NCBI GenBank assembly: GCA_023457435.1 | Contig: JAEWLS010000045.1 | Location: 62,001 to 126,000, forward strand | Source of the DNA: Pseudomonadota bacterium | Lineage (GTDB): Bacteria; Pseudomonadota; Alphaproteobacteria; Rhizobiales; Rhizobiaceae | Direction of reading: 5' to 3' | Length of the DNA: 64,000 nt | Shown: one piece after another, positions 35,684 to 44,074 of the stretch | How the letters are laid out: every line of letters starts with the position of its first letter | Position numbering within the stretch: the stretch's first letter is position 1 | Position numbers and translations under genes: made by a program | Notes under the pieces: model-generated | The model's database searches: none | Told to the model about the DNA's origin: nothing | Seen by the model: only the letters and a program-made list of their open reading frames with translations

Positions 35684-36958
35684 GTGGCAGTGGTGAACAT
35701 GCATATCGTGCCGAAGCTCACGCCGGCCGAAGTCGCGCTCGTCGATACCTATGAAGCGCGCCTGTCTGACCTGCCGGGTGACGCCGGGACTCTGATGGCG
35801 CGCGACCGCGCGGTCGAGGCGATCAAGGGCGGACTGCCGACGCGCCGCGTCGAAAGCTGGCATTACACCGACCTGCGCCGGCTCATGGCCGAGGTTCCAG
35901 GTCCCGGTGCGCCGGTCGCGCCGCGCGCGCTGCCGCCCATCGTTGCGGACAGCGTCGTGCTGCCGTTCCTGGCGGGTACCGTCGGTAAGCTTCCGACGGT
36001 CGATGGCGCGAAGTTGAGGCGTCTGAACACTGAGCTTCGAGATGGAGCGCTTGCGACGCTGCTTGAGCTGCGTGGCAATGACGATGCGGTCGGCGCTATT
36101 AATACGGCTCTGGTCGCCGACGGCGTCGGCATCGAGATACCCGCCGAAAGCGCCGTTGCGGCGCCGATCGAGCTCCAGAACCTGCACGCTGGCGGCCAGA
36201 CGCACGTGTTGTACACGGCCAATGCCGGGGTTGGGGCGAAGGCCGTCATCGTCGAACGCCACAGCGGCGAGGGCGCCGCGCTCGTCTCCGCCGTCTCGCA
36301 CCTGACGGTCGCCGATGGTGCCGACGTAACCTGGATCATCGTCCAGGATCACACGGACACGGCGACGCATCTTGGCCAGCTAAATGCGACGATCGGCAAG
36401 GATGCCAGGCTGACCGTCTTCGTCATGAACACCGGCGCCAGGCTCGTCCGGCAGGAACTGAGGATCAGGGCTGCCGGTGAAGGCTGCCAGTTCACGCTGC
36501 GCGGCGTGAACCTTCTTGCCGGGGCTACGCACTGCGACGTCACCATGGTCCTCGACCACGTTGCCTATGGCGCGACATCGACCGAAGTCGTGCGCAACGT
36601 TGTGCTCGACAAGGCGCACGGCGTCTTCCAAGGCCAGATCCGGGTCGCGCGCGAGGCTCAGAAGACCGACGCGAAGATGGCCTGCAACACCTTGCTGCTC
36701 TCCGACGACGCCGACTTCTCGGTCAAGCCGGAACTCGAGATCTTCGCCGACGACGTCGCCTGCGGACATGGCGCCACGGTTGCCGAGATCGACCGCAGCC
36801 ACCTGTTCTACCTGATGGCTCGCGGCGTGACCGAGAAGGAAGCGCGCGGCTTGCTGGTCAAGGCCTTCCTTGCCGAGGTTATCGAGGAGCTCGGCGACGA
36901 GCGTATCGTCGAACCTCTCGAAGCCCGGCTTGACGCCTGGTTCGCGACGCACGGCTGA
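35684..36958 (+). CDS. sufD: Fe-S assembly protein SufD
   Basis: 424 aa if started at GTG 35684; GTG 35690/35693 and ATG 35699 are also in frame and GAGG at 35681-35684 fits the later GTGs, so the start is uncertain by up to 5 codons. SufD pairs with SufB in SufBC2D and helps iron entry. It has the family stretch PTRRVESWHYTDLRRL near the N-terminus and the C-terminal GATVAEIDRSHLFYLMARGV similar to SufB. It follows the sufC stop by one base, indicating coupling. Confidence 0.94.
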   Translation: MAVVNMHIVPKLTPAEVALVDTYEARLSDLPGDAGTLMARDRAVEAIKGGLPTRRVESWHYTDLRRLMAEVPGPGAPVAPRALPPIVADSVVLPFLAGTVGKLPTVDGAKLRRLNTELRDGALATLLELRGNDDAVGAINTALVADGVGIEIPAESAVAAPIELQNLHAGGQTHVLYTANAGVGAKAVIVERHSGEGAALVSAVSHLTVADGADVTWIIVQDHTDTATHLGQLNATIGKDARLTVFVMNTGARLVRQELRIRAAGEGCQFTLRGVNLLAGATHCDVTMVLDHVAYGATSTEVVRNVVLDKAHGVFQGQIRVAREAQKTDAKMACNTLLLSDDADFSVKPELEIFADDVACGHGATVAEIDRSHLFYLMARGVTEKEARGLLVKAFLAEVIEELGDERIVEPLEARLDAWFATHG

Positions 36959-36960
36959 CT

Positions 36961-38202
36961 ATGGACCGGCAGACCAACACCGGCACTTACGACGTGGAGG
37001 CAGTACGCCGCGACTTCCCGATCCTGTCGCGCGAAGTGTACGGCAAGCCGCTCGTCTATCTCGACAGTGGCGCGTCGGCGCAGAAGCCGCGGGCGGTCAT
37101 CGATGCGATCACCCATGCGTATTCGAATGAGTACGCCAATGTGCATCGCGGGCTGCACTTCCTGTCGAATGCGACGACGGACGCCTACGAGCGTGCGCGG
37201 GAGATCGTGCGCGGCTTCCTCAACGCCCCGTCGGTGGACAACATCGTCTTCACCAAGTCGACCACCGAGGCGATCAATACCGTCGCCTACGGATGGGGTA
37301 TGCCCAATATCGGCGACGGTGACGAGATCGTCTTGTCGATCATGGAACACCACTCCAACATCGTGCCGTGGCATTTCATACGCGAGCGCCAGGGCGCCCG
37401 GCTGGTCTGGGCGCCCATCCGCGACGACGGGTCCTTCGATCTGGAGGCTTTCGAGGCGTGCCTCACGCCGCGAACCAGGCTCGTGGCGATGACCCATATG
37501 TCGAACGTGCTCGGCACCGTAACCCCGATCAAAGAGATCGCGGCAATTGCCCATGCGCGTGGGATTCCCGTCCTTGTCGACGGCAGTCAAGCGGCCGTTC
37601 ATATGCCCGTTGACGTGCAGGCGCTCGACGCCGACTTCTACGTCTTCACCGGCCACAAGGTGTACGGCCCGTCGGGTATCGGCGTGCTCTACGGCAAGCG
37701 CGAGATGCTCGAGGCGATGCGCCCCTTCCAGGGTGGCGGCGAGATGATCGAGGAGGTGACCGAGCAACGGATCACCTACAACCATCCCCCGCATCGCTTC
37801 GAGGCAGGAACGCCGCCGATCGTCCAGGCGATCGGCCTCGGCGCGGCTCTGGAATACATGCGGGAGATCGGCCGCGAGCGCATCGCCGCGCATGAGGCCG
37901 AGGTCTCGGCCTACGCGCACGAGCGCCTGTCGCGGATCAACTCGCTGCGGATTTTCGGCACCGCGCCGGGCAAGGGCTCCATCGTCTCGTTCGAGCTGCA
38001 GGGCATTCACGCGCATGACGTCTCGATGGTGATCGACCGCGCCGGCGTCGCGGTGCGTGCCGGCACGCACTGCGCCCAGCCGCTGCTGAAACGCTACGGC
38101 GTGACCTCGACATGCCGCGCCTCCTTCGCCATGTACAATACGAAGGGCGAGGTCGATGCGCTCGCCGAAGCCCTCGAGAAGGCCCGCAAGTTCTTCGGGT
38201 GA
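36961..38202 (+). CDS. sufS: Cysteine desulfurase SufS
   Basis: 413 aa. Class V PLP enzyme with Lys233 (FTGHKVYGPSG) as Schiff-base residue and Cys371 (RAGTHCAQPLL) on the short, rigid loop typical of SufS (group II). Such enzymes need a sulfur-acceptor partner (SufE or SufU), which is not in this window. Starts 2 bases after sufD; its stop TGA overlaps the ATG of the next gene. It mobilises sulfur from cysteine for SufBCD. Confidence 0.96.
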   Translation: MDRQTNTGTYDVEAVRRDFPILSREVYGKPLVYLDSGASAQKPRAVIDAITHAYSNEYANVHRGLHFLSNATTDAYERAREIVRGFLNAPSVDNIVFTKSTTEAINTVAYGWGMPNIGDGDEIVLSIMEHHSNIVPWHFIRERQGARLVWAPIRDDGSFDLEAFEACLTPRTRLVAMTHMSNVLGTVTPIKEIAAIAHARGIPVLVDGSQAAVHMPVDVQALDADFYVFTGHKVYGPSGIGVLYGKREMLEAMRPFQGGGEMIEEVTEQRITYNHPPHRFEAGTPPIVQAIGLGAALEYMREIGRERIAAHEAEVSAYAHERLSRINSLRIFGTAPGKGSIVSFELQGIHAHDVSMVIDRAGVAVRAGTHCAQPLLKRYGVTSTCRASFAMYNTKGEVDALAEALEKARKFFG

Positions 38203-38570
38203 TGACAATGAGTGAAGACACAGCCAATCTGCCCGAGATCAAGTCGGCGATACCCGAGGCGGAACTCGCGCGGCTCTCCGACGACATCATCGGCGCCTTG
38301 AAGACGGTGTACGATCCTGAGATTCCCGCCGACATCTTCGAGCTCGGCCTCATCTACAAGATCGATATCGAGGACGATCGCTCGGTGAAGATCGACATGA
38401 CGCTGACCGCGCCTGGATGCCCGGTGGCGGGCGAGATGCCGGGCTGGGTGCAGAATGCCGTCAGCGCCGTCGAGGGCGTGTCGGACGTCGACGTCAGCAT
38501 GGTGTTCGACCCGCCCTGGACGCCGGACAGGATGAGCGAGGAGGCTCGTGTCGCGGTCGGCTGGTACTGA
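38202..38570 (+). CDS. SUF-associated DUF59 (MIP18-like) protein
   Basis: 122 aa from ATG at 38202 (overlapping the sufS stop as TGATG); ATG at 38208 is an equally good alternative. The DUF59/MIP18 core is clear: LKTVYDPEIPADIFELGLIYKID, then TLTAPGCPVAGEMPGWV with the single conserved Cys, then FDPPWTPDRMSEEAR. Homologues (SufT, PaaD) assist Fe-S maturation of target proteins. Commonly found at this place in alphaproteobacterial suf operons. Confidence 0.92.
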   Translation: MTMSEDTANLPEIKSAIPEAELARLSDDIIGALKTVYDPEIPADIFELGLIYKIDIEDDRSVKIDMTLTAPGCPVAGEMPGWVQNAVSAVEGVSDVDVSMVFDPPWTPDRMSEEARVAVGWY

Positions 38571-38576
38571 GCGGTT

Positions 38577-38590
38577 GCGCATGCATGCGC
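38577..38590. repeat. Perfect 14-bp palindrome between the DUF59 gene and sufA
   Basis: GCGCATGCATGCGC begins 7 bases after the DUF59 stop. It has no spacer, so as DNA it is a dyad that a dimeric protein could bind; as RNA it would only form a tight-looped stem. No T-run follows. Confidence 0.6.
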
Positions 38591-38653
38591 GCTTCACCAT
38601 CTTGAGCTAAGGTTTCGATGACGCCGGGCGACTGGCGAGGCACGGAGACGGAC

Positions 38654-39037
38654 ATGGGCAGGTTCCAGGTCATCAGCTTGACCGACGCAGCAGCCGACCG
38701 GGTGCGCGAGATCGTGGATGCCCGCGATGGGGCGCGCGGGCTGCGCGTCGGCATCAAGAAAGGCGGCTGCGCCGGCATGGAGTATACCGTCGATCTCGTG
38801 ACCGAGCCTTCCGCCAAGGACGACCATGTCGAGCATGCGGGCGCTCACGTATGGGTCGCGCCGGAGGCCGCGCTTTACCTTCTCGGCACGACGATGGATT
38901 TCGAGACCACCAAGCTGCGCACCGGGTTCGTATTCAGGAATCCGAATGAGAGTTCCGCCTGTGGATGCGGTGAGTCCGTCGAGCTGAAACCGGCTGACCT
39001 GAAGGCTTTGGCGGAGGCCCGCGCAACGGCGGCGTAA
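38654..39037 (+). CDS. sufA: A-type Fe-S carrier protein SufA
   Basis: 127 aa from ATG at 38654, with GGAG 7 bases upstream. The three conserved ligand cysteines are present: Cys39 (GGCAGMEY) and Cys103/Cys105 (SSACGCGES). It receives clusters from SufBCD and passes them to apo-enzymes. The 83-base gap before it contains the palindrome described separately. Last recognisable suf gene. Confidence 0.95.
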   Translation: MGRFQVISLTDAAADRVREIVDARDGARGLRVGIKKGGCAGMEYTVDLVTEPSAKDDHVEHAGAHVWVAPEAALYLLGTTMDFETTKLRTGFVFRNPNESSACGCGESVELKPADLKALAEARATAA

Positions 39038-39089
39038 TCGAACTTATGGCGTTCTGCAGCGTTGTCTCGGACAACCAAGGAGAACGTCA

Positions 39090-39350
39090 ATGGTCGACAA
39101 ATCCAAGATCGCAGAACACGCGGAAGTGGTCGGCGCGGATGGCGCGCATATTGGCACGGTTGATCGCGTGGAAGGCAACCGGATCAAGCTCACCAAAGCC
39201 GACAGCGCTATGCGCACGCACGAGGGGCATCATCACTACGTGCCGCTCGCGCTGGTAGCCTACGTGCAGCCAGACAAGATCACCCTTTCCGCCAACGGCG
39301 ACGTGGCCGTGATCATGGAAGAAGAAGAGAGCGGCAGATCCGCCGCCTGA
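39090..39350 (+). CDS. Small DUF2171-like protein at the end of the suf operon
   Basis: 86 aa with AAGGAG upstream. It resembles DUF2171 proteins: VVGADGAHIGTVDRVEGNRIKLTKADS, then HHHYVPLALVAYVQPDKITLS. The fold looks like a small PRC-barrel-like beta domain. It is 52 bases after sufA with no terminator between, and a strong terminator follows it, so it is probably transcribed with suf at least by read-through. Function unknown. Confidence 0.75.
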   Translation: MVDKSKIAEHAEVVGADGAHIGTVDRVEGNRIKLTKADSAMRTHEGHHHYVPLALVAYVQPDKITLSANGDVAVIMEEEESGRSAA

Positions 39351-39364
39351 GTACGATCGAACCC

Positions 39365-39391
39365 AGCCCCGCTACGGCGGGGCTTTTTCTT
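39365..39391 (+). terminator. Rho-independent terminator of the suf operon
   Basis: Stem AGCCCCGC / GCGGGGCT (8 bp) with a stable TACG tetraloop, followed by TTTTTCTT. One of the clearest intrinsic terminators in the window. Its T-run overlaps the stop of the convergent GFA gene. Confidence 0.92.
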
Positions 39392-39884
39392 AGTCGACCC
39401 ACTGCCCGTTGCGCTTGTGCCAGTCGGCGAGAGATTCGGTCGGATACTCGTCGAACCGTTTGTCGCCGCTGCGAAGGTCGGGTTCGACCCAGTTCGCCCT
39501 GAACTTCAGCATGAGGTGCACCCGCTCCTCGGGAATCGGCAAGTCGGTGTCGATGGCGGACGCGAAAGGATGGATCAATTCGGGCCAGTTCTGGTCATAG
39601 AGCCACATCGCGGAACCGCACTTGCCGCAGAAATTTCGCTCCCCGCTGGAAATCTTGCAGTGACCCTCGTCATCGGCGATCTCGGCGCGGAATACCCGCA
39701 GATTCTCGCGCCCGCTGATCGTCATCGTGTCGTTGAGCGCGCCGAGATTTATTGCGTAACCGCCGCCGCCCTGCTGCTTGCGGCAGATGCTGCAGTAGCA
39801 GCGCTGATAGGGTACCGGCGTGTGGCTCATCACCGAGAAGGACACAGCGCCGCAGCGGCAGCTTCCTTCAAGTTTCATCGGCAT
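39390..39884 (-). CDS. GFA-family (glutathione-dependent formaldehyde-activating-like) zinc protein
   Basis: 164 aa from ATG at 39884 (AAGGAG 7 bases upstream); the upstream extension runs through a terminator hairpin and is rejected. The zinc-cysteine pattern of the Mss4-like GFA fold is complete: SCRCGAV, RCYCSICRK and NFCGKCGSAMW. Many members are annotated as formaldehyde-activating enzymes, but true Gfa activity is proven for few, so only the fold is claimed. Confidence 0.85.
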   Translation of the reverse strand: MPMKLEGSCRCGAVSFSVMSHTPVPYQRCYCSICRKQQGGGGYAINLGALNDTMTISGRENLRVFRAEIADDEGHCKISSGERNFCGKCGSAMWLYDQNWPELIHPFASAIDTDLPIPEERVHLMLKFRANWVEPDLRSGDKRFDEYPTESLADWHKRNGQWVD

Positions 39885-39911
39885 CGCGATGCTCCTTCGA
39901 AACAGAAACAA

Positions 39912-39937
39912 AAAAGCCGGACATGTGTCCGGCTTTT
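39912..39937 (-). terminator. Terminator of the DEAD-box helicase gene
   Basis: On the minus strand, AAAAGCCGGACA and its complement TGTCCGGCTTTT form a 12-bp dyad with a tiny spacer, followed by TTGTTTCTG. It lies 25 bases after the helicase stop and just before the GFA ribosome site. Confidence 0.85.
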
Positions 39938-39961
39938 GTGAAGACAAGAGGTGAGATCCGC

Positions 39962-41515
39962 TCAGACCTTGGCGACGACCTTCATGAAGGCCGGCACATC
40001 CTCGCCGAAGCCGACGGGCGCCGGATCGTTGCGGAACTCGTCTCGATACTGCCGTTTCCGCTCCGGTCGCGAGATGTTGTAGTCACCAACGGCAGCGGGG
40101 CGTTCCTCGCGCGGCTTGCGCTCGGTATTCTCCGCGCGGATCGCATTCTTGCGAGACTTGCGCTCCTCGCGCTCCGGCGCAGTTTCGACGATTTCCGGCT
40201 CCGCTGCGGTCGCGGGCGCTGCTGTTTCTTCGCGGCGGCCGCGACGTTCGCCGCGCTCGCGGCCTGCACGCTCGCGTCCACCCCCTGAGGCCCGCTTTTC
40301 TCCGCGGCCGCGGCGCGGACGCTCCTCCTCGGCGCTCTCTTCGCCGACAGTCGAGAGATCCCCGTCATGCCATTCGACCGGCTTGCCGATCAGCTTCTCG
40401 ATCGCGTCGATGTAGCGCGTGTCGGACTTGGTGGCGATCGTGAACGCCTTGCCAAGCCGCCCGGCTCGGCCTGTGCGGCCGATGCGGTGGACGTAGTCCT
40501 CGGAGTGGATCGGCACGTCGTAATTGAAGACGTGGCTGACGTCGGGAATGTCGAGGCCGCGAGCGGCGACGTCCGACGCGACGAGCAGCTTGAGCTTCCC
40601 GTTGCGGAAATTCTCGAGCATCGTCATGCGGGCGCGCTGGTCCATGTCGCCGTGCAGCGCGCCGACACTGAACTCGTGCTTCAGCAGCGAGCGGAAAAGT
40701 TCGGCTACTTCCACCTTGCGATTGCAGAAAATGATCGCGTTCTTGATCTCCGCGTCTTCGGCGCGGATCAGGTTGCGCAGCGTCTCGCGCTTGTCCCAGG
40801 ACTTGCCCTTCGATTTCACCAGGCGCTGGGTGACCGTGGTCGCCGTCGACGCCGGCTTCGACACTTCGATACGAATCGGCGCCTGCAGGAACTGCTCGGT
40901 CAGCTTCGTGATCTCCGGCGGCATCGTGGCCGAGAAGAACAGCGTCTGCCGGGTGAACGGAATCATCTTGCAGATGCGCTCGATGTCCGGGATGAATCCC
41001 ATGTCGAGCATGCGGTCGGCTTCGTCGATAACCAGGATCTCGACACCGGTAAGCAGGAGCTTCCCGCGCTCGGAATGGTCAAGCATACGGCCCGGCGTAG
41101 CGATCAGGACATCCGCGCCGCGCTCGAGCTTTCGGTTCTGCTCCTCGAAGGACACGCCACCTATCAGCAGCGCGATGTTGAGCTTGTGGTTCTTCCCGTA
41201 CTTGACGAAGTTTTCCTCGACCTGGGCGGCAAGTTCGCGGGTCGGCTCAAGGATCAGCGTGCGCGGCATCCGGGCCCGCGCTCGGCCCTGCTCGAGGCGG
41301 GTGATCATCGGCAGAACGAAGGCGGCGGTCTTGCCGGTGCCGGTCTGCGCAATGCCGAGGATATCGCGACCCGCGACCGCGTGGGGGATCGCCTGTTCCT
41401 GGATCGGCGTTGGCTTCGTGTAACCCGCGTCTGCGACGGCGGATACGACTTTGTCTGAGAGATTGAGGTCTGCGAAAGTTACCGCGGCAGCCGCGGTGGC
41501 ATCGATTTCTGACAA
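39962..41515 (-). CDS. DEAD-box ATP-dependent RNA helicase (RhlE-like)
   Basis: 517 aa from TTG at 41515 (reads LSEIDA with AAAGAAG upstream); an ATG 35 codons earlier gives a segment without helicase similarity. All core motifs are present: the Q-motif region (TKPTPIQEQAIP), AQTGTGKT, PTRELA, TPGRML, VIDEADRMLD, SAT and HRIGRTGR. The C-terminal ~150 residues are a charged Arg/Glu-rich tail. Such enzymes remodel RNA, often with RNase E and in the cold; both are encoded in this window but not adjacent. Confidence 0.93.
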   Translation of the reverse strand: MSEIDATAAAAVTFADLNLSDKVVSAVADAGYTKPTPIQEQAIPHAVAGRDILGIAQTGTGKTAAFVLPMITRLEQGRARARMPRTLILEPTRELAAQVEENFVKYGKNHKLNIALLIGGVSFEEQNRKLERGADVLIATPGRMLDHSERGKLLLTGVEILVIDEADRMLDMGFIPDIERICKMIPFTRQTLFFSATMPPEITKLTEQFLQAPIRIEVSKPASTATTVTQRLVKSKGKSWDKRETLRNLIRAEDAEIKNAIIFCNRKVEVAELFRSLLKHEFSVGALHGDMDQRARMTMLENFRNGKLKLLVASDVAARGLDIPDVSHVFNYDVPIHSEDYVHRIGRTGRAGRLGKAFTIATKSDTRYIDAIEKLIGKPVEWHDGDLSTVGEESAEEERPRRGRGEKRASGGGRERAGRERGERRGRREETAAPATAAEPEIVETAPEREERKSRKNAIRAENTERKPREERPAAVGDYNISRPERKRQYRDEFRNDPAPVGFGEDVPAFMKVVAKV

Positions 41516-41705
41516 GTTGGCTTCTTTGCTGTTGCGGACAGCATTGCTCGCCGTCCTCGTCGGCCCTATGGGCCACATGCCGGCAACGCGTGCAGCGCAC
41601 AAGTGCCTCAAGGTCTGCAACTAGGTGGCACCCGACGCAATGTCAATCGTAGAGGCCTGAAATCGCGCGATACGGTGGACAATTCATCGATTTCGCCTGA
41701 GTGGA

Positions 41706-42482
41706 TCAGTATCTGAACTGCTCGGCGAGGATGCGTTCGTTCCACGAGTGGCTCGGGTCGAACAGGATGGAAACCGTGCGTGCGCGCGATTCGCGGACGG
41801 TGACGCGGATGACCGACCGCACCTCCACGTGGTCCGCAACGGCATTTACCGGCCGCTTTTCCTGCTCGAGAATATCGAACACCACCTCGGATCTGTCCGA
41901 AACCAGAGCACCGCGCCAGCGGCGAGGGCGGAACGGGCTGACGGGCGTCAGCGCCAGCAGCGGGGCTTCGAGCGGGAGGATTGGGCCGTGCGCCGAAAGG
42001 TTGTAGGCGGTCGACCCGGCAGGCGTCGCGACCATCACTCCGTCGCAGATCAACTCGTCTAGGCGGACGTTGCCATCTATGGCTATGCGGACCTTGGCCG
42101 CCTGCGCCGACTGGCGGAACAACGCGACCTCGTTGATCGCAAGCGCGGCTGCCGTCTTGCCGGCGTCGTCGACCGTTTCCATCTCGAGCGGCCGGATCGT
42201 CTCGGCCGATGCGGCTGCGATCCGCTCCGGCAGCCTGTCCTCGTGGTAGGGGTTCATCAGGAAGCCGACCGTGCCGCGGTTCATGCCGTAGATCCGGCGG
42301 CCGGTGCCGATGTTCTCGCGCAGCGTCTGTAACATGAACCCGTCGCCGCCGAGGGCGACGATAACGTCCGCTTCCAGCGGTTCGGCGCTGCCGTACTTGG
42401 CGACGAGTCGCGCCGCAGCCTTCCGCGCGTCCCTGGTGTCCGCGGCGACGAATGCAACTCGGTCGGAATGGCTCGATTTCAT
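41706..42482 (-). CDS. nadK: NAD kinase
   Basis: 258 aa from ATG at 42482 (MKSSHSDRVAFVAADT). It phosphorylates NAD to NADP. The conserved GGDG motif is in VIVALGGDGFMLQTLRE, with NRGTVGFLMNP, the NE site (LAINEVALFR) and TPAGSTAYNLSAHGPI. The open frame continues 64 codons upstream, but that part reads through the antisense of the tRNA gene and is not coding. Confidence 0.96.
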   Translation of the reverse strand: MKSSHSDRVAFVAADTRDARKAAARLVAKYGSAEPLEADVIVALGGDGFMLQTLRENIGTGRRIYGMNRGTVGFLMNPYHEDRLPERIAAASAETIRPLEMETVDDAGKTAAALAINEVALFRQSAQAAKVRIAIDGNVRLDELICDGVMVATPAGSTAYNLSAHGPILPLEAPLLALTPVSPFRPRRWRGALVSDRSEVVFDILEQEKRPVNAVADHVEVRSVIRVTVRESRARTVSILFDPSHSWNERILAEQFRY

Positions 42483-42598
42483 TAGGTCGCTGCTTGGGAC
42501 GGTACGCCACTGGCTAGCATGCCGGCGCGCGCCCGCCAAACCGGACATTGCGCGTACCGCTTCCCAGCCCGAGAACAAATATGCTAACGCGACGCCGT

Positions 42599-42673
42599 GC
42601 CCTTGTAGCTCAGCGGTAGAGCAGCGGTTTTGTAAACCGAAGGTCGCGGGTTCAATCCCTGCCGGGGGCACCA
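42599..42673 (+). tRNA. tRNA-Thr (anticodon UGU)
   Basis: Cloverleaf: acceptor GCCCTTG (42599-42605) pairs with CGGGGGC (42663-42669), including two G-U pairs. A D-arm TAGCTCAGCGGTAGAGC is present, the anticodon loop TTTGTAA gives UGU, and the T-arm is GCGGG-TTCAATC-CCTGC. The discriminator is A and CCA is encoded. The outer pair of the anticodon stem is a G/A mismatch. Confidence 0.95.
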
Positions 42674-42742
42674 CTCCCTCTCAAATCCGCCGCAACACTC
42701 ACTATCTATCCGCTCAAGGATGTCTTTTCGGAGCCTCGACCG

Positions 42743-42910
42743 ATGATCAGGGTTCTGCTCGCAGCGCTGCTTCTTATGCTCGTCGTGCTGGTCGCGACGC
42801 AGGTGGTGCGTTCGGCAAGGAAATCGAATGTCGACTGGGCCGGTATCGGCTTCATCGGCGCGTTCGTGTTCCTAGCCTTCTGGCTCCGTGACCTGACCGG
42901 CCTGGGTTAG
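42743..42910 (+). CDS. Small membrane protein (55 aa)
   Basis: 55-codon ORF from ATG at 42743 with GGAG 8 bases upstream. It has two hydrophobic segments (MIRVLLAALLLMLVVLVAT and IGFIGAFVFLAFWL) separated by a basic, polar loop (VVRSARKSNVDWAG), a plausible two-helix inner-membrane hairpin. It lies just after the tRNA gene, and its last 39 bases overlap the 3' end of the DUF900 gene on the other strand. No family recognised. Confidence 0.6.
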   Translation: MIRVLLAALLLMLVVLVATQVVRSARKSNVDWAGIGFIGAFVFLAFWLRDLTGLG

Positions 42911-44047
42911 AGGCGTCCGCTCTACAGGCAGCGTCGGGGCGGAATGCGCTGCGTTCGACGCGGCGCTGATCGCCTTGTTCAAGCCCTTGGCGTAATCGCT
43001 GATGCGCTGCGTGATGTCCGACGCGGTCTCGGCAGCGGCCGTCGGATCCGAAAGGCGTCGGCCAAGCAGATTGAGCAGCGTCGTGTTCTCGGAGAACTTG
43101 TGGTGGTTCGACGCACTCGAGCCCTTCTGGCTCGACATGTCGATCACCGTGACGCCGTAATTGCCGAGGTCGGAGGCCTTGGCGTAATCGCCGACGCGTG
43201 GCTTGTTGCCGGCGATGACCGACGACAGACGTAGCGCACGATCGTCTTCCGACAGCAGCACGACATAGGGGTTCTTCGGCTTGCCGATGCGCGCCATCTG
43301 ACTCTTGAACACATCGACATCGATGTCGGGCGAGGCGAGGATCACATCCCCCAGCTTGCCGCCGAGTTCCGCGTCGCCGCTAATGGCGAGCTGCCGAAGT
43401 GCTTCCATCGTCACCCAGCTGCCCATCGAGTGCGCGACGATATCGACGCGCGCCGCGCCTGACTGTGCGACGAGCCGCAGCGTGGCCTCGAGCGCATCGC
43501 GTGCCGCGGTGGCGCTCTCGCGATCATACATGTAGTCGATGGCGCGGCCGCCCGATGCCCAGGTGAACAGCAGCGGCGTTCCGCGATAGCCCGAATCGTG
43601 GACGATCTGCGTCAGGCGGAAGACTGCCTCGTCGAACGAGGTGTTGTAGCCGTGCACGAAAACCAGCGCGCGCCCGCCCCGTGCCTGGGCCTCGTAGGCC
43701 AGCGCGGCCTGCATCGAGGCCGGGTTCCGGTAGAAGCCGACGTCGCGGGTCATGAAGTGCTTCTGGGGATCGCCCACGCCGCGGCGCGGGCGAGAGAACT
43801 CGCCGCCGACCCGACCAGGAGGCACCGAGACGTCGACATAGGCGAAGGCCGCGCGGGCCGAGCGAGAGCCGTCGAACGCGACGTTCTGTGCCGCCCCGTG
43901 GGCGCGGGTCGTGGCGACGAAGATGCGGTGCGACGGCAGCTGCGGCGCCGGCGACGCGAGCGCCATGGCCTCGTCCATGCGCGTCGTGCCGCAAGCGGCC
44001 AGGCCCAGCACCATCGCCACGGCCATGCCGATGCGAATCAAGATCAT
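42872..44047 (-). CDS. DUF900-type alpha/beta hydrolase lipoprotein
   Basis: 391 aa. The N-terminus is a lipoprotein signal with lipobox LAAC (Cys19), so it is probably membrane-anchored in the periplasm. The DUF900 hydrolase core includes ALVFVHGYNTSFDEAVFRL, LLFTWASGG, the nucleophile motif VAHSMGSW, and ASPDIDVDVF. Biological substrate unknown. The next gene upstream on the same strand is trkH (27 bases), so they may be co-transcribed. The C-terminal ~100 residues are Ala/Ser-rich and probably flexible. Confidence 0.85.
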   Translation of the reverse strand: MILIRIGMAVAMVLGLAACGTTRMDEAMALASPAPQLPSHRIFVATTRAHGAAQNVAFDGSRSARAAFAYVDVSVPPGRVGGEFSRPRRGVGDPQKHFMTRDVGFYRNPASMQAALAYEAQARGGRALVFVHGYNTSFDEAVFRLTQIVHDSGYRGTPLLFTWASGGRAIDYMYDRESATAARDALEATLRLVAQSGAARVDIVAHSMGSWVTMEALRQLAISGDAELGGKLGDVILASPDIDVDVFKSQMARIGKPKNPYVVLLSEDDRALRLSSVIAGNKPRVGDYAKASDLGNYGVTVIDMSSQKGSSASNHHKFSENTTLLNLLGRRLSDPTAAAETASDITQRISDYAKGLNKAISAASNAAHSAPTLPVERTPLTQAGQVTEPEG

Positions 44048-44074
44048 GAACTACCTTCGCCCCTCGTTGGCGCG

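Noticed and set aside
42483..42674. N-terminal extension of nadK containing a GIEPATFGLQN-like stretch
   Set aside because: It is the antisense of tRNA-Thr translated in the nadK frame, a classic annotation artefact. The real nadK start is the ATG at 42482.
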